From Spirometra erinaceieuropaei (Eukaryota; Platyhelminthes; Cestoda; Diphyllobothriidea; Diphyllobothriidae), in NCBI GenBank assembly GCA_902702965.1, contig CACRXP010001445.1, positions 1 to 64,000 on the forward strand: 64,000 nt of DNA, in the 5' to 3' direction. Shown piece after piece: positions 21,411-32,494 of this stretch; position 1 is the stretch's first letter, and each line of letters opens with the position of its first letter. The notes beneath the pieces were generated by a model that was given only the letters and a program-made list of their open reading frames with translations, was not told the origin of the DNA and did not search any database. The translations under genes were made by a program, and so were the position numbers.

Positions 21411-21453
21411 CCTTCTTGAAGAAGGAGACGATCGCTAGGACCAGAGATTTATT

Positions 21454-21497
21454 AGCCTGACATTTCGGATTCCTGCTCGAACACATCATCAGGGACA
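21454..21497 (-). ncRNA. Hammerhead ribozyme motif of the 21.4-22.9 kb PLE
   Basis: Minus strand: CUGAUGA, stem II GUGUUC/GAAUCC (one mismatch), loop GAGCAG, GAAA, UGUC, AGGCU. The cleavage triplet GUC and both conserved core segments are present. The stem II mismatch may weaken it. Confidence 0.6.
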
Positions 21498-21558
21498 ACA
21501 ACAGATACGGGTGATTCATGCAGTATTTATGGGATGCAGTTGCCATGCTACCGCATAC

Positions 21559-22785
21559 CTATGAACATTCACGGCTCCCCCCTTCATCAGGGATCGTCGC
21601 CCTTGGTGTGCTAATTGTTTGATGGCCGACATTCGCGTCGTTAATTGTTGCAATTTCATCACGTGCGTTGGATGTTGGTGTGATGTTTGCTCGACCATCT
21701 GACGCACCGACCCCGGTGTTGGGAAAAGTGTTCACCTGTGCGCTCCCCGCGTGTCCAATTACTCCGCCTAGGCGAAATCTCAGCATCGAGTATTGAATGG
21801 GAAGATCATTGCACATGTTAATGGACTGGGGGACAGTGAACCATGACTCAAGCAGTTCCCAGCTCACGCGGTTGTCACCTCTTCCGAGAATTTCGGCCTC
21901 GTCACATTTGAATGTGTGGCCGAAACCCGTCGAATGAGCCGCAACTTGAGGGCTGGCGTCATTTCTCCGTACCGCTGCAGCGTGTTCGGCCATTCGCGTT
22001 TGGATTTGTCTTCCGGTTTCTCCGACGTAGTTGCTTTGTCCGCAACTGCACCAGATCCCATAAACGACTCCAGACGTTTCTTGCCGTGGCACGGGGTCTT
22101 TCGGTTTCATTAACTGACGCCTGATGGTTGCCTCCGGTCTGCGTGCAACTGCAACCCCAAGTGGTGCAAGAAGGCGGCTAACAGATTCCGAAACGTTCTT
22201 GACATACGGGAGCGTTCGCCAAACTTTGGTGTCCGTGCGGTTAGGCCTTTCGTCCATTTTGCGTATGCATCGGTTGACGAAGTTGCGCGGGTAGCCATTG
22301 GCTTTGAAGACCCGTCGGAGGTATTGTAGTTCGGCAATCTTGTCTTCCGGCTCACTGCAGTGTGTTTCGACACGCCGATAGAGCGTCCTTACACAACTGT
22401 GCTTGTGGCTGATTGGATGGTTGCTGTTGAAGTTTAGTACTTGCATCGTATTTGTCGCTTTCCTGAACACTTTGGTCTTTAGTCCACCACAATCCTTGCG
22501 GCGTACGAGGACATCCAGGAAGGCCAGCTGGTTGTTCTCTTGCTCCTCCATCGTAAATTGCATGTCCGGGAAGACGGTGTTGAGATGTTCTTTGAATGTC
22601 AGCACCTGATGCCGTTCGATGACGACGAAGGTATAATCCCCATACCGAGCCCAGAACTTCGGTCTGTGGTGTTGGAAGACCAGCGACTCTAACCGTTGCA
22701 TGACCGCCTCGGCGATGAATCCCGAAGTCGGCGAACCTATTGGTGTGCCCTTCACCTGTTCGTAGATTGTACCGTTGAGCGTCAC
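21559..22785 (-). pseudogene. PLE polyprotein fragment: RT fingers/palm end plus GIY-YIG
   Basis: 408 codons without a stop. Residues ~10-30 are the RT block KGTPIGSPTSGFIAEAVMQR. Residues ~45-55 are the catalytic block, which reads ARYGDYTFVV where active elements have YVDD, so both catalytic aspartate positions are disturbed. FLDVLVRR follows. A linker with VETHCS and NGYPRNFVNRCI leads to LLAPLGVAVARRPEATIRR. The GIY-YIG nuclease begins at about residue 240 with GVVYGIW and continues SNYVGETGR, MAEHAA, AAHS and EAEILGRGDNR. The nuclease motifs look intact. It lacks the N-terminal part and the first RT motifs. It is non-functional for reverse transcription but recent enough to keep a long frame. 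Confidence 0.9.
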
Positions 22786-22880
22786 GCTAATAAATCTCTT
22801 GTCCAGACGACCGTGTCTCCTTCTTCAAGATTACTTCCTGGGACTCGTCTCTTCACTTTTATTCGCCTTTCATTTCATTT

Positions 22881-24840
22881 CTCACACAGCTCCGGGGCCT
22901 TCCAGGCGCTTCGAGCTCGTATGTTAGTTGAGACATGACCACCACTTTCGTGCTCCTCAGGAAGCCCGCGCTAGAACACGAATATCAAGCAAACCACCGC
23001 CGATTGACGAGGCAGTTATCAGTCTTATAGACGAAGACGAATAAGCAATCAACAACGTGTTTTGTGACGCGTTTAAATCTCGGAGGGGTGCTATGTGACG
23101 TGGAATAGTGAGTCCCCAACTGACGAAACAAATGAGACCTTTCAGTCGACCCTGTGCGTTTGCGTGGAGTGGCCGACTGGTAGGCATAGTGTCACGCTCA
23201 ATAGCGCCTGCTTTATATGGCCTCCATGGCACTCTCGCACACGGGCGATCAGAGCTGAGCATCCAGTCTGTGCGAAGGCCTGGGGTCTTGTGGCGAGGGC
23301 CAGCTCGTGTGTGGCACGCGCAGACGGGCACTTCAATTCGTTTTAATCATCTACGTCCAATCCCTACAGCAGGTGAGTGATTGGCCCGGACGGTGGACTA
23401 GTGCCTGAGAGGGGGGGGGCGGAGAAGAACGAGTGATGTCGACTCTGGAGACCTTGTCGTCACGGCGCTCCGTGCATATACCCCACGATGAACAACTTGA
23501 CGCTCTATCTCGGTACGCTAAAAGCCATGGCTTGTGCGAAAGCAGGGCCGCATCTGCAGCAGTCTACTGCGTCTGGAGTACGGACCACGCGTGTGTGAAG
23601 CACGCGTAGATGAACAGCTCAGCTTTGTGGGCCACAACATTCAGCCCCACCTCCAGTCGTCTTGACATTGGCCTGACGTCGGGACAACATGGTGGCAGAA
23701 GAGAGTTTCCCAGGTGTTGCGCAATACTGGCTCAATACGAGCTAATTCCTCGATGATGTGCACAATCCAGGGTACACGCGGTTAGCCTCATCACTAACGA
23801 AGGTTGATTTGTTGTCCGCATGCATCAGCCTGCCTTCATTGTGCATGTCTTCGATACCCTGTCCAGTGAACATGACCTCATCCTGCTTCTTTAAGATTAT
23901 TGGAAATGGATGAACACTCTTCTTGCAAGTTACAATAACCCCTTCGTAATTCAGCCAAATGGTAATTTTGATCGGAGATATGTCCGACTGAGTGAGGAGA
24001 GGCTCGTGATAGACAAACGACGAACACACTTGCAACAAGCGAGGGGTGCTCTACTAACTCTTTGTCGTTTTGAGCCAACCCCTCTCTTCCTCTCTCCAAG
24101 GGCGAAAGAATAGAGTGGGGGTGATCCTGTAGGATTCTTGTTCCCTTTAATCTGACTTATGCTCACTCAAATTCTCGTGAATCCCCCAAAAAGTCGCATA
24201 CTTGCAGGCCACAAAAGAGCAGAGTCATTTGGTACCTGTATACGACAGCCAAAAATCAATAACTTTCCCAAGGACTACTTTAGAGTAGCTTTTATAAATA
24301 TCATATCCCAACTTCTGAGGTTTGACCTGAGCAGTGTAAAGGAAGGAGTATTTAAGTGACTCGTATATACCTGGTCTAGTTAGTCACAATAGTTGGCCAA
24401 ATATTCAGTCGTTTGGACTCAATCTTCACGGGAACACGTTGAGAATGGTGTCGAAGAGTAAAGCCGGCGCAGCGACATTTTCCTCACTAAACTCCGATTC
24501 GCGCGTCTTATTCACCATGGCCCTCGGCAATTTATCGCCAGGTTTCTATATCTGCCTGAATACTCACGCCTCTGGAAGGAATTAGAAGTGCAGCGTGAAT
24601 TATGGACAAGGGAAGACGGTGCACCGGTGCAGGGGGATTGGGTTTGTCCAACCCTGGGTGGGAACAAAAGCGAAGAGTGTGCATATCGATCAGTGGTCTG
24701 TGGAAGCGTCCGTTCGGCGTCAAGTGGGCCATGGCATATGCAAAGCCTGAAGAAAATCGTTAAACACTCAGAGGGCTGCCTCTGCTATAGCCATGTTACA
24801 GCTGTTGTTGCTGCCCCTGCAATTTGATCTGTATTGATCT
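22881..24840. other. No recognisable feature
   Basis: About 2 kb. A run of nine G lies near 23410. Open frames of 60-120 codons on both strands overlap and carry no motif. Confidence 0.4.
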
Positions 24841-24841
24841 A

Positions 24842-25370
24842 CAGTAGGTGGGCTAACTCATGACATTTCAACCGAAATTCTGAAACGCCTTTTCGTTTCG
24901 AAAAGATTCATTAAGTTGGGTTGTAGAACTAATCATCCTGCAACATCATTCTATGATATTTCAGTTACCTCAGAATGCCGGCTTTTGAACGAACCTCCTT
25001 CCGGCTGCATGCACGAACAACAGTCTGTAAAACATGACTACTTATGTAGCATGAATTTTTCTAATTGGTTTTCGGCGCTCCTAAAAGTCCAATTGTATTT
25101 AATGAAAAAGATGCATCAAATATTCATTATTTTGCTCATTCGGCAGATAATTACGTCTTCTTTTAATTTTATACTCGGAGGAGGGACACAATTCGGTTTC
25201 AAAAAGTTTCTAATTGTGACGCTTTTAAATAACGTTAAATGGCCGTTCATAAATCGTCACATCTCTGCATTTACCAATTTGTTTTGTAAGGTTAGCAAAA
25301 TGGATCAAATCCACTGCTATATTTTATGAACACTATAAGTCCCCCCTATATTAGTGCAGAGAAAGGGCGG
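24842..25370 (+). mobile_element. Foldback element, single arm (solo half)
   Basis: It starts with TA then CAGTAGGTGGGCTAACTCAT and matches one complete arm of the element at 27499-28487 almost throughout, ending near the CCCCCCTATATTAGTGCAGA block that is the centre of the full element. The second arm is absent. An open frame of 137 codons crosses it but reflects low stop density only. Confidence 0.8.
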
Positions 25371-25630
25371 TTTCTGCCTATCTACACTATTACGTTTGCA
25401 ATGGTATGGAAATGAATTAAGTAGCAATTATTTTGCGCTAAAAACTTTCACACTGAGCCCCAGACCACGCTAGGTTTCCTCTAAAAGTCGGAAATCGGTA
25501 AATATCAAATTTTGCAACACTAGACGGCAATCTCCTGACAGATCGCTTGGCAGTATACTCTACAGAAGGTCAAGAAGTCAGCAATTTTTAGCCCATTACG
25601 AAAGGAAACTCTTCAGGCAGGATGTGTGTG
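25371..25630. other. No recognisable feature
   Basis: Short non-coding stretch with nothing recognised. Confidence 0.4.
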
Positions 25631-25639
25631 TGGAGCGAT

Positions 25640-26035
25640 CCTCGCCGATCGGAACTCACTCGTCCCGTTGTGCCTCGGGGATCCCTCTCTCTCTCTCTCT
25701 CTCGAGGCCCGCCAACAGCAGCATAGCGACACGTGATATAGGCAGAATATCATTACCGAAAAAACAAGGGAGACTGGAATTGCTACCTCTGCTTATTGGC
25801 CGTCGTCATCCAGCCATACCCAACTCCGAGGTGGGCAAATCTCGAGGCTTGATCCCGCGACCTGTTGGTTAGTAGTCCAACATTGTATATATCCGGCCGT
25901 AACCGGCAGGTCAACGAGCTCCTGGCTCAGCGCTTAGGACGCTGGACTTCCAACCAACAGGTCGTGAGATCGAGCCTCGGGCTTGGAAGTGGCTGACTAA
26001 CGACGGCCAATAAACCAGCAATGGCTATTAATGAT
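25640..26035. mobile_element. Inverted pair of SINE units with CT microsatellite
   Basis: 25640-25900 is a minus-strand unit (spacer, then GGGAGACTGGAATTGC tail and body). 25905-26035 is a plus-strand unit (GGTCAACGAGCTCCTGGCTC, ACAGGTCGTGAGATCGAGCC, GACGGCCAATAAACCAG). A (CT)n run at 25684-25703 sits where the homologous spacer at 10720 has a short CTCTCTTTC, so it arose inside the spacer. Box B (GAGATCGAGCC) is weaker than in the 12.6 kb copies. Confidence 0.75.
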
Positions 26036-27496
26036 ATTCCCCCTATTCGTATTTCCATAGTCTACATCATCAAAAAAATAACTGGTATATTCTCATCTTC
26101 TATTTAAATAAACAACTCTAATTAAGTCTCTGCAGCACATCAAAGACAGTAAATTCGGGGCCCGACTGTGGACTGGAGACCTAATTTTCCTTCTTCCTGT
26201 TCGATATGCACTGTTGTGGGGACGCGGTTCGTGAATCTGAAGACGTCGCGAAGCGTTCAGAGTAGTTCTTGGACATCACCATACTCTGCAGAGGGCACTA
26301 CCGTCAGATTAGTTCGGGTACTTGACAGAGAGCACTGGAGGCTGGTGTAAGGTGGAATGTGGATTATGAATCAAAGTCTACAACTAATCCTAGATGGATG
26401 TTACCGGAGTTGACAGATCACAGCGCTGTTTTTGACTTGAGAAGCACCAGTCCCGTTTGTGCCCCAGTTAGCTCTTTACTAGTAATGGTTATGAGAGCAT
26501 ATCGCACTTTTTTAACCAACGGAACCAGGCTACGTGCACAAAATCCCCATGTGGGGAGACTCACAAGGTAGTCCTAATTTTGACTCGCTTATCAAGTGAA
26601 TTGGTTACTGGGGAGTGCCCAATGAGCCCAGAACAATTTCAAGGATCTCTAGATAACCAACGGACAACAGGTCTAGTTATCAACTCAAACAAGTAGGAAT
26701 TGGTCGCAAGTGTCACTCTGTCAGAGGGGCTACTCCCTCTGCGAATCCCCTAGGCAGTAACGTTTTTAGCAGAATGCGTAAGAAACCTGTTGGACAGGCC
26801 AACATTGATCAGCAACGGTAAGGCTGATGAATACTTTAACGTCGCGGTAGATATTACTTATCACAGCCTAGGTTTCACCGGCCAACGATATCCGCCAGGT
26901 ATGAGCCTCCATTTGTATGGTGATCAGTACTTGAAAGCTCCCCGTATCCAATATAAAAATGCGTCGTTAGCATAAAAACACGAGCCTCAATCCGACAGAG
27001 GCATTAGACGATCCCCGTGTAAATGGGAAGGTCGATTTTGACTGGAAGGGTTCGTTGGGAGACTGTTAAACAAAACTACGCCCTTCTAAGGAGCTCCTCT
27101 TAGTAATCACGTTTTGTACGTCAGTGCGAATGGGTTGTTTAGCTTCGTCGGCCACTGCTTACAGACTTACCGCCAGCCAGCTCCACTCTGTCTTACCATC
27201 CAAACGCACTGTGTCAGCCTAGAGAGTGAGTCTGCAGCTACGCAAGTTTACCTCAGTATACACGACGTCACACTCAATCCGCGGTAGTGCCCGTCTCGTG
27301 AGACAGGGCGGGAGTTCGCTGACTGCAGCAATCGGACCATCACACGAACTCCAGCAGAAGATCACCTCAAATGTTATATTAAGTTAAACAAGCATCACTA
27401 ATACTACAGAACACGTATTAGCGAACGATATCATTCAGTGCTTAACCGTCAGGCTACTGCAGAGAATAACTGGACTACATTTTCTGACGACAGGAC
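26036..27496. other. No recognisable feature
   Basis: About 1.5 kb with no domain, RNA gene or shared repeat recognised. Confidence 0.4.
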
Positions 27497-27498
27497 TA

Positions 27499-28487
27499 CA
27501 GTAGGTGGGCTAACGCATGAAATGTCAACCGAAATTCCGAAACGCGTTTTCGTTTCGAGAAGATCAATTAAGAAGGGTTGTAAAACTAGTCAGCCTGCAA
27601 CATAATTCTATGATATTTCAGTTACCTCAGGATGCCGGCTTTCGAATGAACTTCCTTCCGGCTGCATGCACAAACAACATTCTGTAAGAATGACTATTCA
27701 TGTGGCAGCAATTTTTCTCATCGATTTTTGATGCCCCTGAAAGTCCAATTATATTTCATTAAAAACATGCATAAAACATTCATACTTTTGCTCATTCGGT
27801 AGATAATTACGTCTTCCAATCTTATACCCGAAGAAAGGGTATAATTCGGTTTTCAAAAACGTTTCCAATTCCCGAATAATGTTGAACCTGCTCTAACGTT
27901 ACACTTGGATCCAGGGTTTCTAAACTACAAGCCGTATATTTTCCGCGTACGGCAAACCACACAATTCTCTACGGTAATAAAGGGGGACTATATAGGGTTC
28001 ATAAAAGTAAGCAGTGCATTTGATCCATATTGTTAACTTTACAAGCCACATTGGTAAATGCAGAAACATGGCGATTTATGAACGGCCACTTCACGGTATT
28101 TAAAAGTCCCACAATTAGAAACTTTTTTAAAACCGAATTATGTCCCGCCTTCGAGTAAAAATTAGAGGTCGACGAAATTATCTACCAAATGAGCAAAAGA
28201 ATGAATATTCTTATGCATGTTTTTAATGAAATATAATTGGACTTTTAGGGGCATCGAAAATCAACGAGAAAAATTGATGCTATATGAGTAGTCATTTTTT
28301 GCAGAGTGTAGTTTTTGCATGCAACCGGAAGGAAGTTCGTTCGAAAGCCGGCATCCTGAGGTAACTGAAATATTATAGAATTACGTTGCAGGCTGATTAG
28401 TTTTACAGCCCTACTTAATTGATCTTGTCGAAACGAAAAAGCGTTTCGGAATTCCGGCTGAAATTTCATGAGTTAGCCCACCTACTG
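27499..28487. mobile_element. Complete foldback (MITE-like) element with TA duplication
   Basis: 989 bases. Both ends read CAGTAGGTGGGCTAAC and are flanked by TA (27497-27498 and 28488-28489). The CAGT start and TA target are typical of Tc1/mariner. The inverted arms run about 450 bases each and include TGCCGGCTTTCGAA and TTAAAAACATGCATAA. The arms resemble those of the 13366-14343 element in order and length but differ in sequence, so the two are subfamilies. No transposase is encoded. Confidence 0.85.
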
Positions 28488-28489
28488 TA

Positions 28490-29120
28490 CTAGCTCGTTA
28501 CGGATTAATGTCCCTAGGAGGTTGGATGGAGGCTGCGTTGTAGTGTCTCGCCTTCACGGTCGTCAACTAGGCCGCTTACCCATGCCGCCTTCAGTCGGTT
28601 TAGCAGGCTTGCCAAGCACTGAGTGTGTCCGCGTGATTTAGCCGTCGGCTCCCCGACGCCATGAAGCCGATCGATATGCATGTCTTTATCGACTGGTCGT
28701 AGCCGCAGGCATACATTTCGCGTCTAGGCGACACGGTTGACACGGCTTGCGAAGATACTTGCTGGCTTTGTCTGCTGAACTGTGCGGACTCCTTTTTCCG
28801 GCGGTAACGCTTGCCTAAACAACAGTATTCCCTGACTTGTGTTTAAGGTCAGTCTAGGTCAGTTTATTTCAAGGGTAATGGGCAAGGCCTTTCAAACCCC
28901 TACTGAAAACGGTGTACACAATTACTACTTTAAATAAACATGGTACTAAAATGCTGTCAGAAGTATATACATTTCGCATAATATTTTACTTTGGAAATGC
29001 AGTACCGAAACTAGAGAACACTCAGTTGTAGATGATAATGGTGAAATTACAATCATCCGCATTAGCGGTAGGTGTATGCAAGGCGTTGGTTTGGCACAGC
29101 AGAGCTGTTCTGTCCAGACA
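28490..29120. other. No recognisable feature
   Basis: Nothing recognised. Confidence 0.4.
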
Positions 29121-29124
29121 AGCG

Positions 29125-29316
29125 CTATCTTTTAAGCAAATATACATATAGTCTTTGCTTGAATGTCTCCGTGGAATCCACCGTTATCACGTCATCGGGA
29201 AGTCCGTTCCAGGCGCCAGCCGTGGACTGTCGACCATCGTTAATCGACAGGTTAGTTAGCAGCCACAGGTAACAGGGTCCGGACTTGGGGTCGGGCATGG
29301 GGGTGAGGTGCATCAC
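29125..29316 (-). pseudogene. LINE ORF2 C-terminal fragment
   Basis: The peptide contains GAWNGLPDDVITVDSTETFK followed by QRL, the WNxLP...FK signature near the end of CR1/Jockey-type ORF2 proteins. It is short, 5' truncated and unrelated in sequence to the LINE at 40-43 kb, so it comes from another family. Confidence 0.55.
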
Positions 29317-29319
29317 GCT

Positions 29320-30890
29320 CGCTGAGGGTGTTGGGAGGGCACAATTTGTCTTATGTTAGACGTACATCCCGCACGGAAACCCAGCATACACAATGTGGGG
29401 CCCTGGGTACTTCTCATCTTTGATTCTGTCTTCACCCTAATTCATGCAGTACTGACCATCTGGAACAGCTCGAGGTCCAATTTAACGCTCCAAAGACTTC
29501 GTCAGAGCTCTCTTACATCTCTATTCGACAACATATTTCAGACTCGAGTCTCAAGTGGTTGATCCGGAATCTTTTTCTAATCGAGCCGGCTGACCTTTAA
29601 CTTCTCTTTCTTTCTCTCTCTCTCTCTCTCGCCCAAAAACTTTGATGCGGTTTCCCTGTCTGTCAGCATACCTTCACATCGGAACTTTACACTTAAAAAC
29701 GTAAGCGGATAATAACCGTTAATATGTACTTCTTTGCCAGCCTACTGCCTACTCATTTGTGCCAGATACTCCGCCAACATGCATAGAAAATTCGGCGATC
29801 GACCGTCAGCCCTTAGTTTTGTCTACTGTGGCTTGCCTATCTACTTGATTTAGGTAAGCATTATACGCTGAGATTTATCAATGGCAAGCGTTCAAGTTTA
29901 GGATAAATACAAATGGTTGGCACCCGGATTTTTGCCGTTAGTTAGAATCTAGACTAGGTTTGCCTGCCGCATACCGCCTTACTCAATCCAGTCTCCTCTA
30001 ACCAATAATTTTAAATTACTTGTTTTCCGCCCAATTACAAACACACCCCTAATACGCGTATTTCAAATTGCACGGCGCCTCACTGGAGAAACGAAACAAA
30101 CGCACGGCAGAAATGAGGGTTTTCTCAATTCCTTCCGGGGATCCCGCTAATTGTCGCGCTCATCTGCCTTGCTGGCAAAGCCAATGCTGACATCCTCCCA
30201 CTTTTACAGGTGTCCCTCTTCTGTATTTTCTCGGAGGGCTTACACGTTCACTCCTCGCCGGATACCCAGACAGTGAGATCCTACTACACTTTCCTCAACC
30301 ACATAGTAATTCATTTTGGCCATCTTTAAATGACTTCTTCACCAACCTGTCTTTTGTACTTTGGCAATTCGTCACGTTATTCGCGTCTTTGGACTGTCAT
30401 TAGCACCATCTCCAACCGGCCAAATCTGAATCAGTGGGACGAATCCGTGTGCGTCCTTCCATTATCACTCCCTACTTTCCTAATCTCTCGCAATCATACT
30501 TTCTGTTCTCATTCATAACCCTAACACTTGACATGCTTTTCTATCTCTAAAGCCTCGCATCAAGCAGTTGCTGCGTTTCGCGAACTCTTATGATTACGAA
30601 AGAAGCAGGCACAGTCCACCCTCAGATAACCTCCCAGACAAGTCAGTAGATGTGGCCAAGAAAAGCTCGTACGTCCTGTCCTCAAAATCCGAGAATAAAA
30701 CCCCGTGGAATATAAGTTTATTCTTATTGAGTCTCGCTGAGGTACAAACGAGTTACGCTGACAAACGAATCTACGCAGCCTCTTCCATACCCTCATCGCC
30801 AATCACCCAATCCGTGGTTTGAAACTCGACTGAAAGCTCAGTACCTAAGCTTAGGCGCACATGCATAGGGCCACAAACTAATTTTGGTCA
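29320..30890. other. No recognisable feature; CT-rich tract
   Basis: A pyrimidine tract with (CT)n lies at 29605-29631. No gene or shared repeat was recognised in the rest. Confidence 0.4.
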
Positions 30891-30896
30891 TCAGAA

Positions 30897-31640
30897 AAAT
30901 AAGCGATCGCTGGAACGAGGGCTTTATTCGCCTGAAGTTTCGGATTCTAACTTGAATCCATCATCAGAGACAATGGCAGGAAAGGGTGACTTGTGCAAAG
31001 GAAGTTGCAGTATCTATAGGATGCAGTCGCTATGCTACCGCATACCTATTTCAATTAACCGTGCTCCCCATCATCAAGGATTGTTGCCCGCTGGTGCGCT
31101 AATTGCTTGATGGCCGGCAAGCAAGTTGTTAACTGCTGAAATGTCATCACCCGTGCTGGACGCTGGCGTGATGATTGCTCGGCCACCTGGCTCACCGGCT
31201 TGCGCGCTCCCCCAGTGGTCAATTACTTTGACCAGCCTATGCCTCAGCACGGAATATGGAGTGGGGATGTCGTTGCACTTGTTGATAGACTGAGGTCCCG
31301 TGAAGCATGACTCAAGCAACTCGCGGCTCACGCGATTATCCCCTCTCGCGAGAATTTCGGCCTCATCGAACTTGAATGTGTGGCCGGGTCTCGTCGAATG
31401 GGCCGCGACCTCAGAGTTGGCGTCATTTCTCGGTGCCGCCGCCGCGTGTTCGCCAACTCGCGTTCGGAGCAGTCTCCCAGTTTCTCCGACGCAGTTGCTT
31501 TGCCCGCAACTGCACCAGGCCCGGTAAACGACTCCAGACGTTCCTTGCCGTGGCAGTGGGTCTTTCGGTCTCAACGCCTGACGCCTCATGGTGGCCTCCG
31601 GTCTGTGTGCAACACCAACCCCAAGTGGTGCAACCGATCG
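30897..31640 (-). pseudogene. Penelope-like element, family A, nuclease part
   Basis: Minus-strand frame to a stop near 31074. It includes VGVAHRPEATMRR, the nuclease start GVVYRAWCSCGQSNCVGETG, VGEHAAA, AAHSTRPGHTFKFDEAEILA and LLESCFTGPQSINKCND. The second motif reads CVGETG in place of YVGETG, so the second tyrosine is lost. The RT is absent. The frame runs into the adjacent microsatellite (lysine-rich), which is not native to the protein. The LTR with hammerhead lies at 30897-31000. Confidence 0.88.
30927..30971 (-). ncRNA. Hammerhead ribozyme motif with altered cleavage side
   Basis: Minus strand: CUGAUGA, perfect stem II GGAUUC/GAAUCC with loop AAGUUA, GAAA, then CUUC where the others have CGUC, then AGGCG. 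UUC is still a permitted NUH triplet, but the ACGU palindrome thought to form stem III in a dimer is broken. Confidence 0.6.
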
Positions 31641-31687
31641 TTTCTTCCTTTTCTTCTTCTTCTTCCTCTTCCTCTCCCTCTTCCTCT

Positions 31688-31744
<57 letters not shown>

Positions 31745-31785
31745 TCTTATTCCTCTTCTTCTTCTTCTTCTTCTTCTTCTTCTTC
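31641..31785 (+). repeat. (TTC)n microsatellite at a PLE border
   Basis: About 145 bases of TTC/CTC triplets with scattered substitutions, starting exactly where PLE homology ends. It produces long artefactual frames rich in K, S or L/F. Confidence 0.95.
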
Positions 31786-31849
31786 TGCACTCAAAAACTA
31801 GTATCGCCTAACGCGCGTCGAACGCTTTGGCTTGATTCCCGTGAGGCCT

Positions 31850-32141
31850 TGTGAGTATGCGCCCTCCATTCGTCCTCTAATTTGTCCAATCACACTACCA
31901 CCACTCAGACAGTCACCCCCTCCTGCTGACCTAGACACTCACACCCGCGTAAACAACACACACCGTGACTGACGCTCTCCGTGAACGGACGCTTTTCTCT
32001 GTTGCAAGCAAACCGCCAACTTACGGCAACCTGCCCTGTGTACAGAATAAACTAGTCCTCACAGCTCCCTGATTTCTGACAGTAGACGAAACGAACTTAT
32101 TGTGCGTGGTTTAAGTCGATCCCACATCCTTGACCGCCACA
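31850..32141 (+). mobile_element. LTR of a CsRn1-like (Ty3/gypsy) retrotransposon
   Basis: The 3' border is set by CCGCCACA directly followed by AAT and a primer binding site. The 5' border is guessed at TGTGAG (31850), giving TG...CA ends and about 292 bases. A polyadenylation hexamer AATAAA sits at 32047. No second LTR is visible, so this is the 5' end of a broken element. Confidence 0.55.
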
Positions 32142-32144
32142 AAT

Positions 32145-32156
32145 TGGTGACCCCGA
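32145..32156 (+). promoter_or_regulatory. tRNA-Trp type primer binding site
   Basis: TGGTGACCCCGA begins 3 bases after the LTR end. Animal tRNA-Trp ends in TCGGGGTCACCA, which is fully complementary over these 12 bases. CsRn1-group gypsy elements are known to use tRNA-Trp. Complementarity stops after position 12. Confidence 0.7.
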
Positions 32157-32221
32157 ATTTCCGAACACTGGAATTCCGCAAACTTTTCGTCAACAACAAT
32201 CTTCCGGCAACCTACAGCGCG

Positions 32222-32490
32222 ATGTCCCAAGACCAGAAGTCACTCATCAACTCAAATTCTCAAGGAGCTGGCATACGCAACCTAGAACTAACAGTTCCCG
32301 ATATCTGGCGCTGGAGATTAGGGGTAAGTGGGTCAGACAAAAACACAGTGTGGGCCAACACAGTAGCCGGCTCAAGCATGCTTGGCCTGCCCTCCTGTGT
32401 TCGTAGGTCTACTGTTCTACTCGTTTGTATGGCCGGTGACGGAACTACCAACATTGAATTGAGGCGAAGGTTCGACAGCCAGGTGTATTT
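32222..32490 (+). pseudogene. Possible gag start of the LTR element, truncated
   Basis: The first ATG after the PBS opens a frame that begins MSQDQKSLINSNSQGAGIRN and runs on without a gag or CCHC zinc-knuckle motif that I can identify. The reading continues into an antisense PLE fragment from about 32495, so the retrotransposon is cut off there. A GGTAAGT at 32325 could instead be a splice donor, in which case this would be a host first exon. Confidence 0.3.
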
Positions 32491-32494
32491 ATGT

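Larger units (their letters stand above)
21412..22880 (-). mobile_element. Penelope-like retroelement, family A, longest copy
   Basis: The element is bounded by inverted LTR ends. The left one (21412-21470) and the reverse complement of the right one (22785-22860) share TTGAAGAAGGAGAC, then a CGATCGCT-like block, then ACAAGAGATTTATTAGC. Between them lies the 3' UTR (21500-21558) and one long open frame (21559-22785). The body starts inside the RT domain, so this is a 5'-truncated insert capped by an inverted LTR end. The same layout is seen at 17.8-18.4 kb. Confidence 0.9.

Noticed and set aside
24916..25329. 137-codon frame
   Set aside because: Lies inside the arm of a foldback element and is not kept in the other copy.
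28245..28469. 74-codon minus-strand frame
   Set aside because: Falls within the right arm of the foldback element.
31376..31854. Ser-, Leu- and Phe-rich plus-strand frames
   Set aside because: Antisense of the PLE nuclease fused to the TTC repeat.
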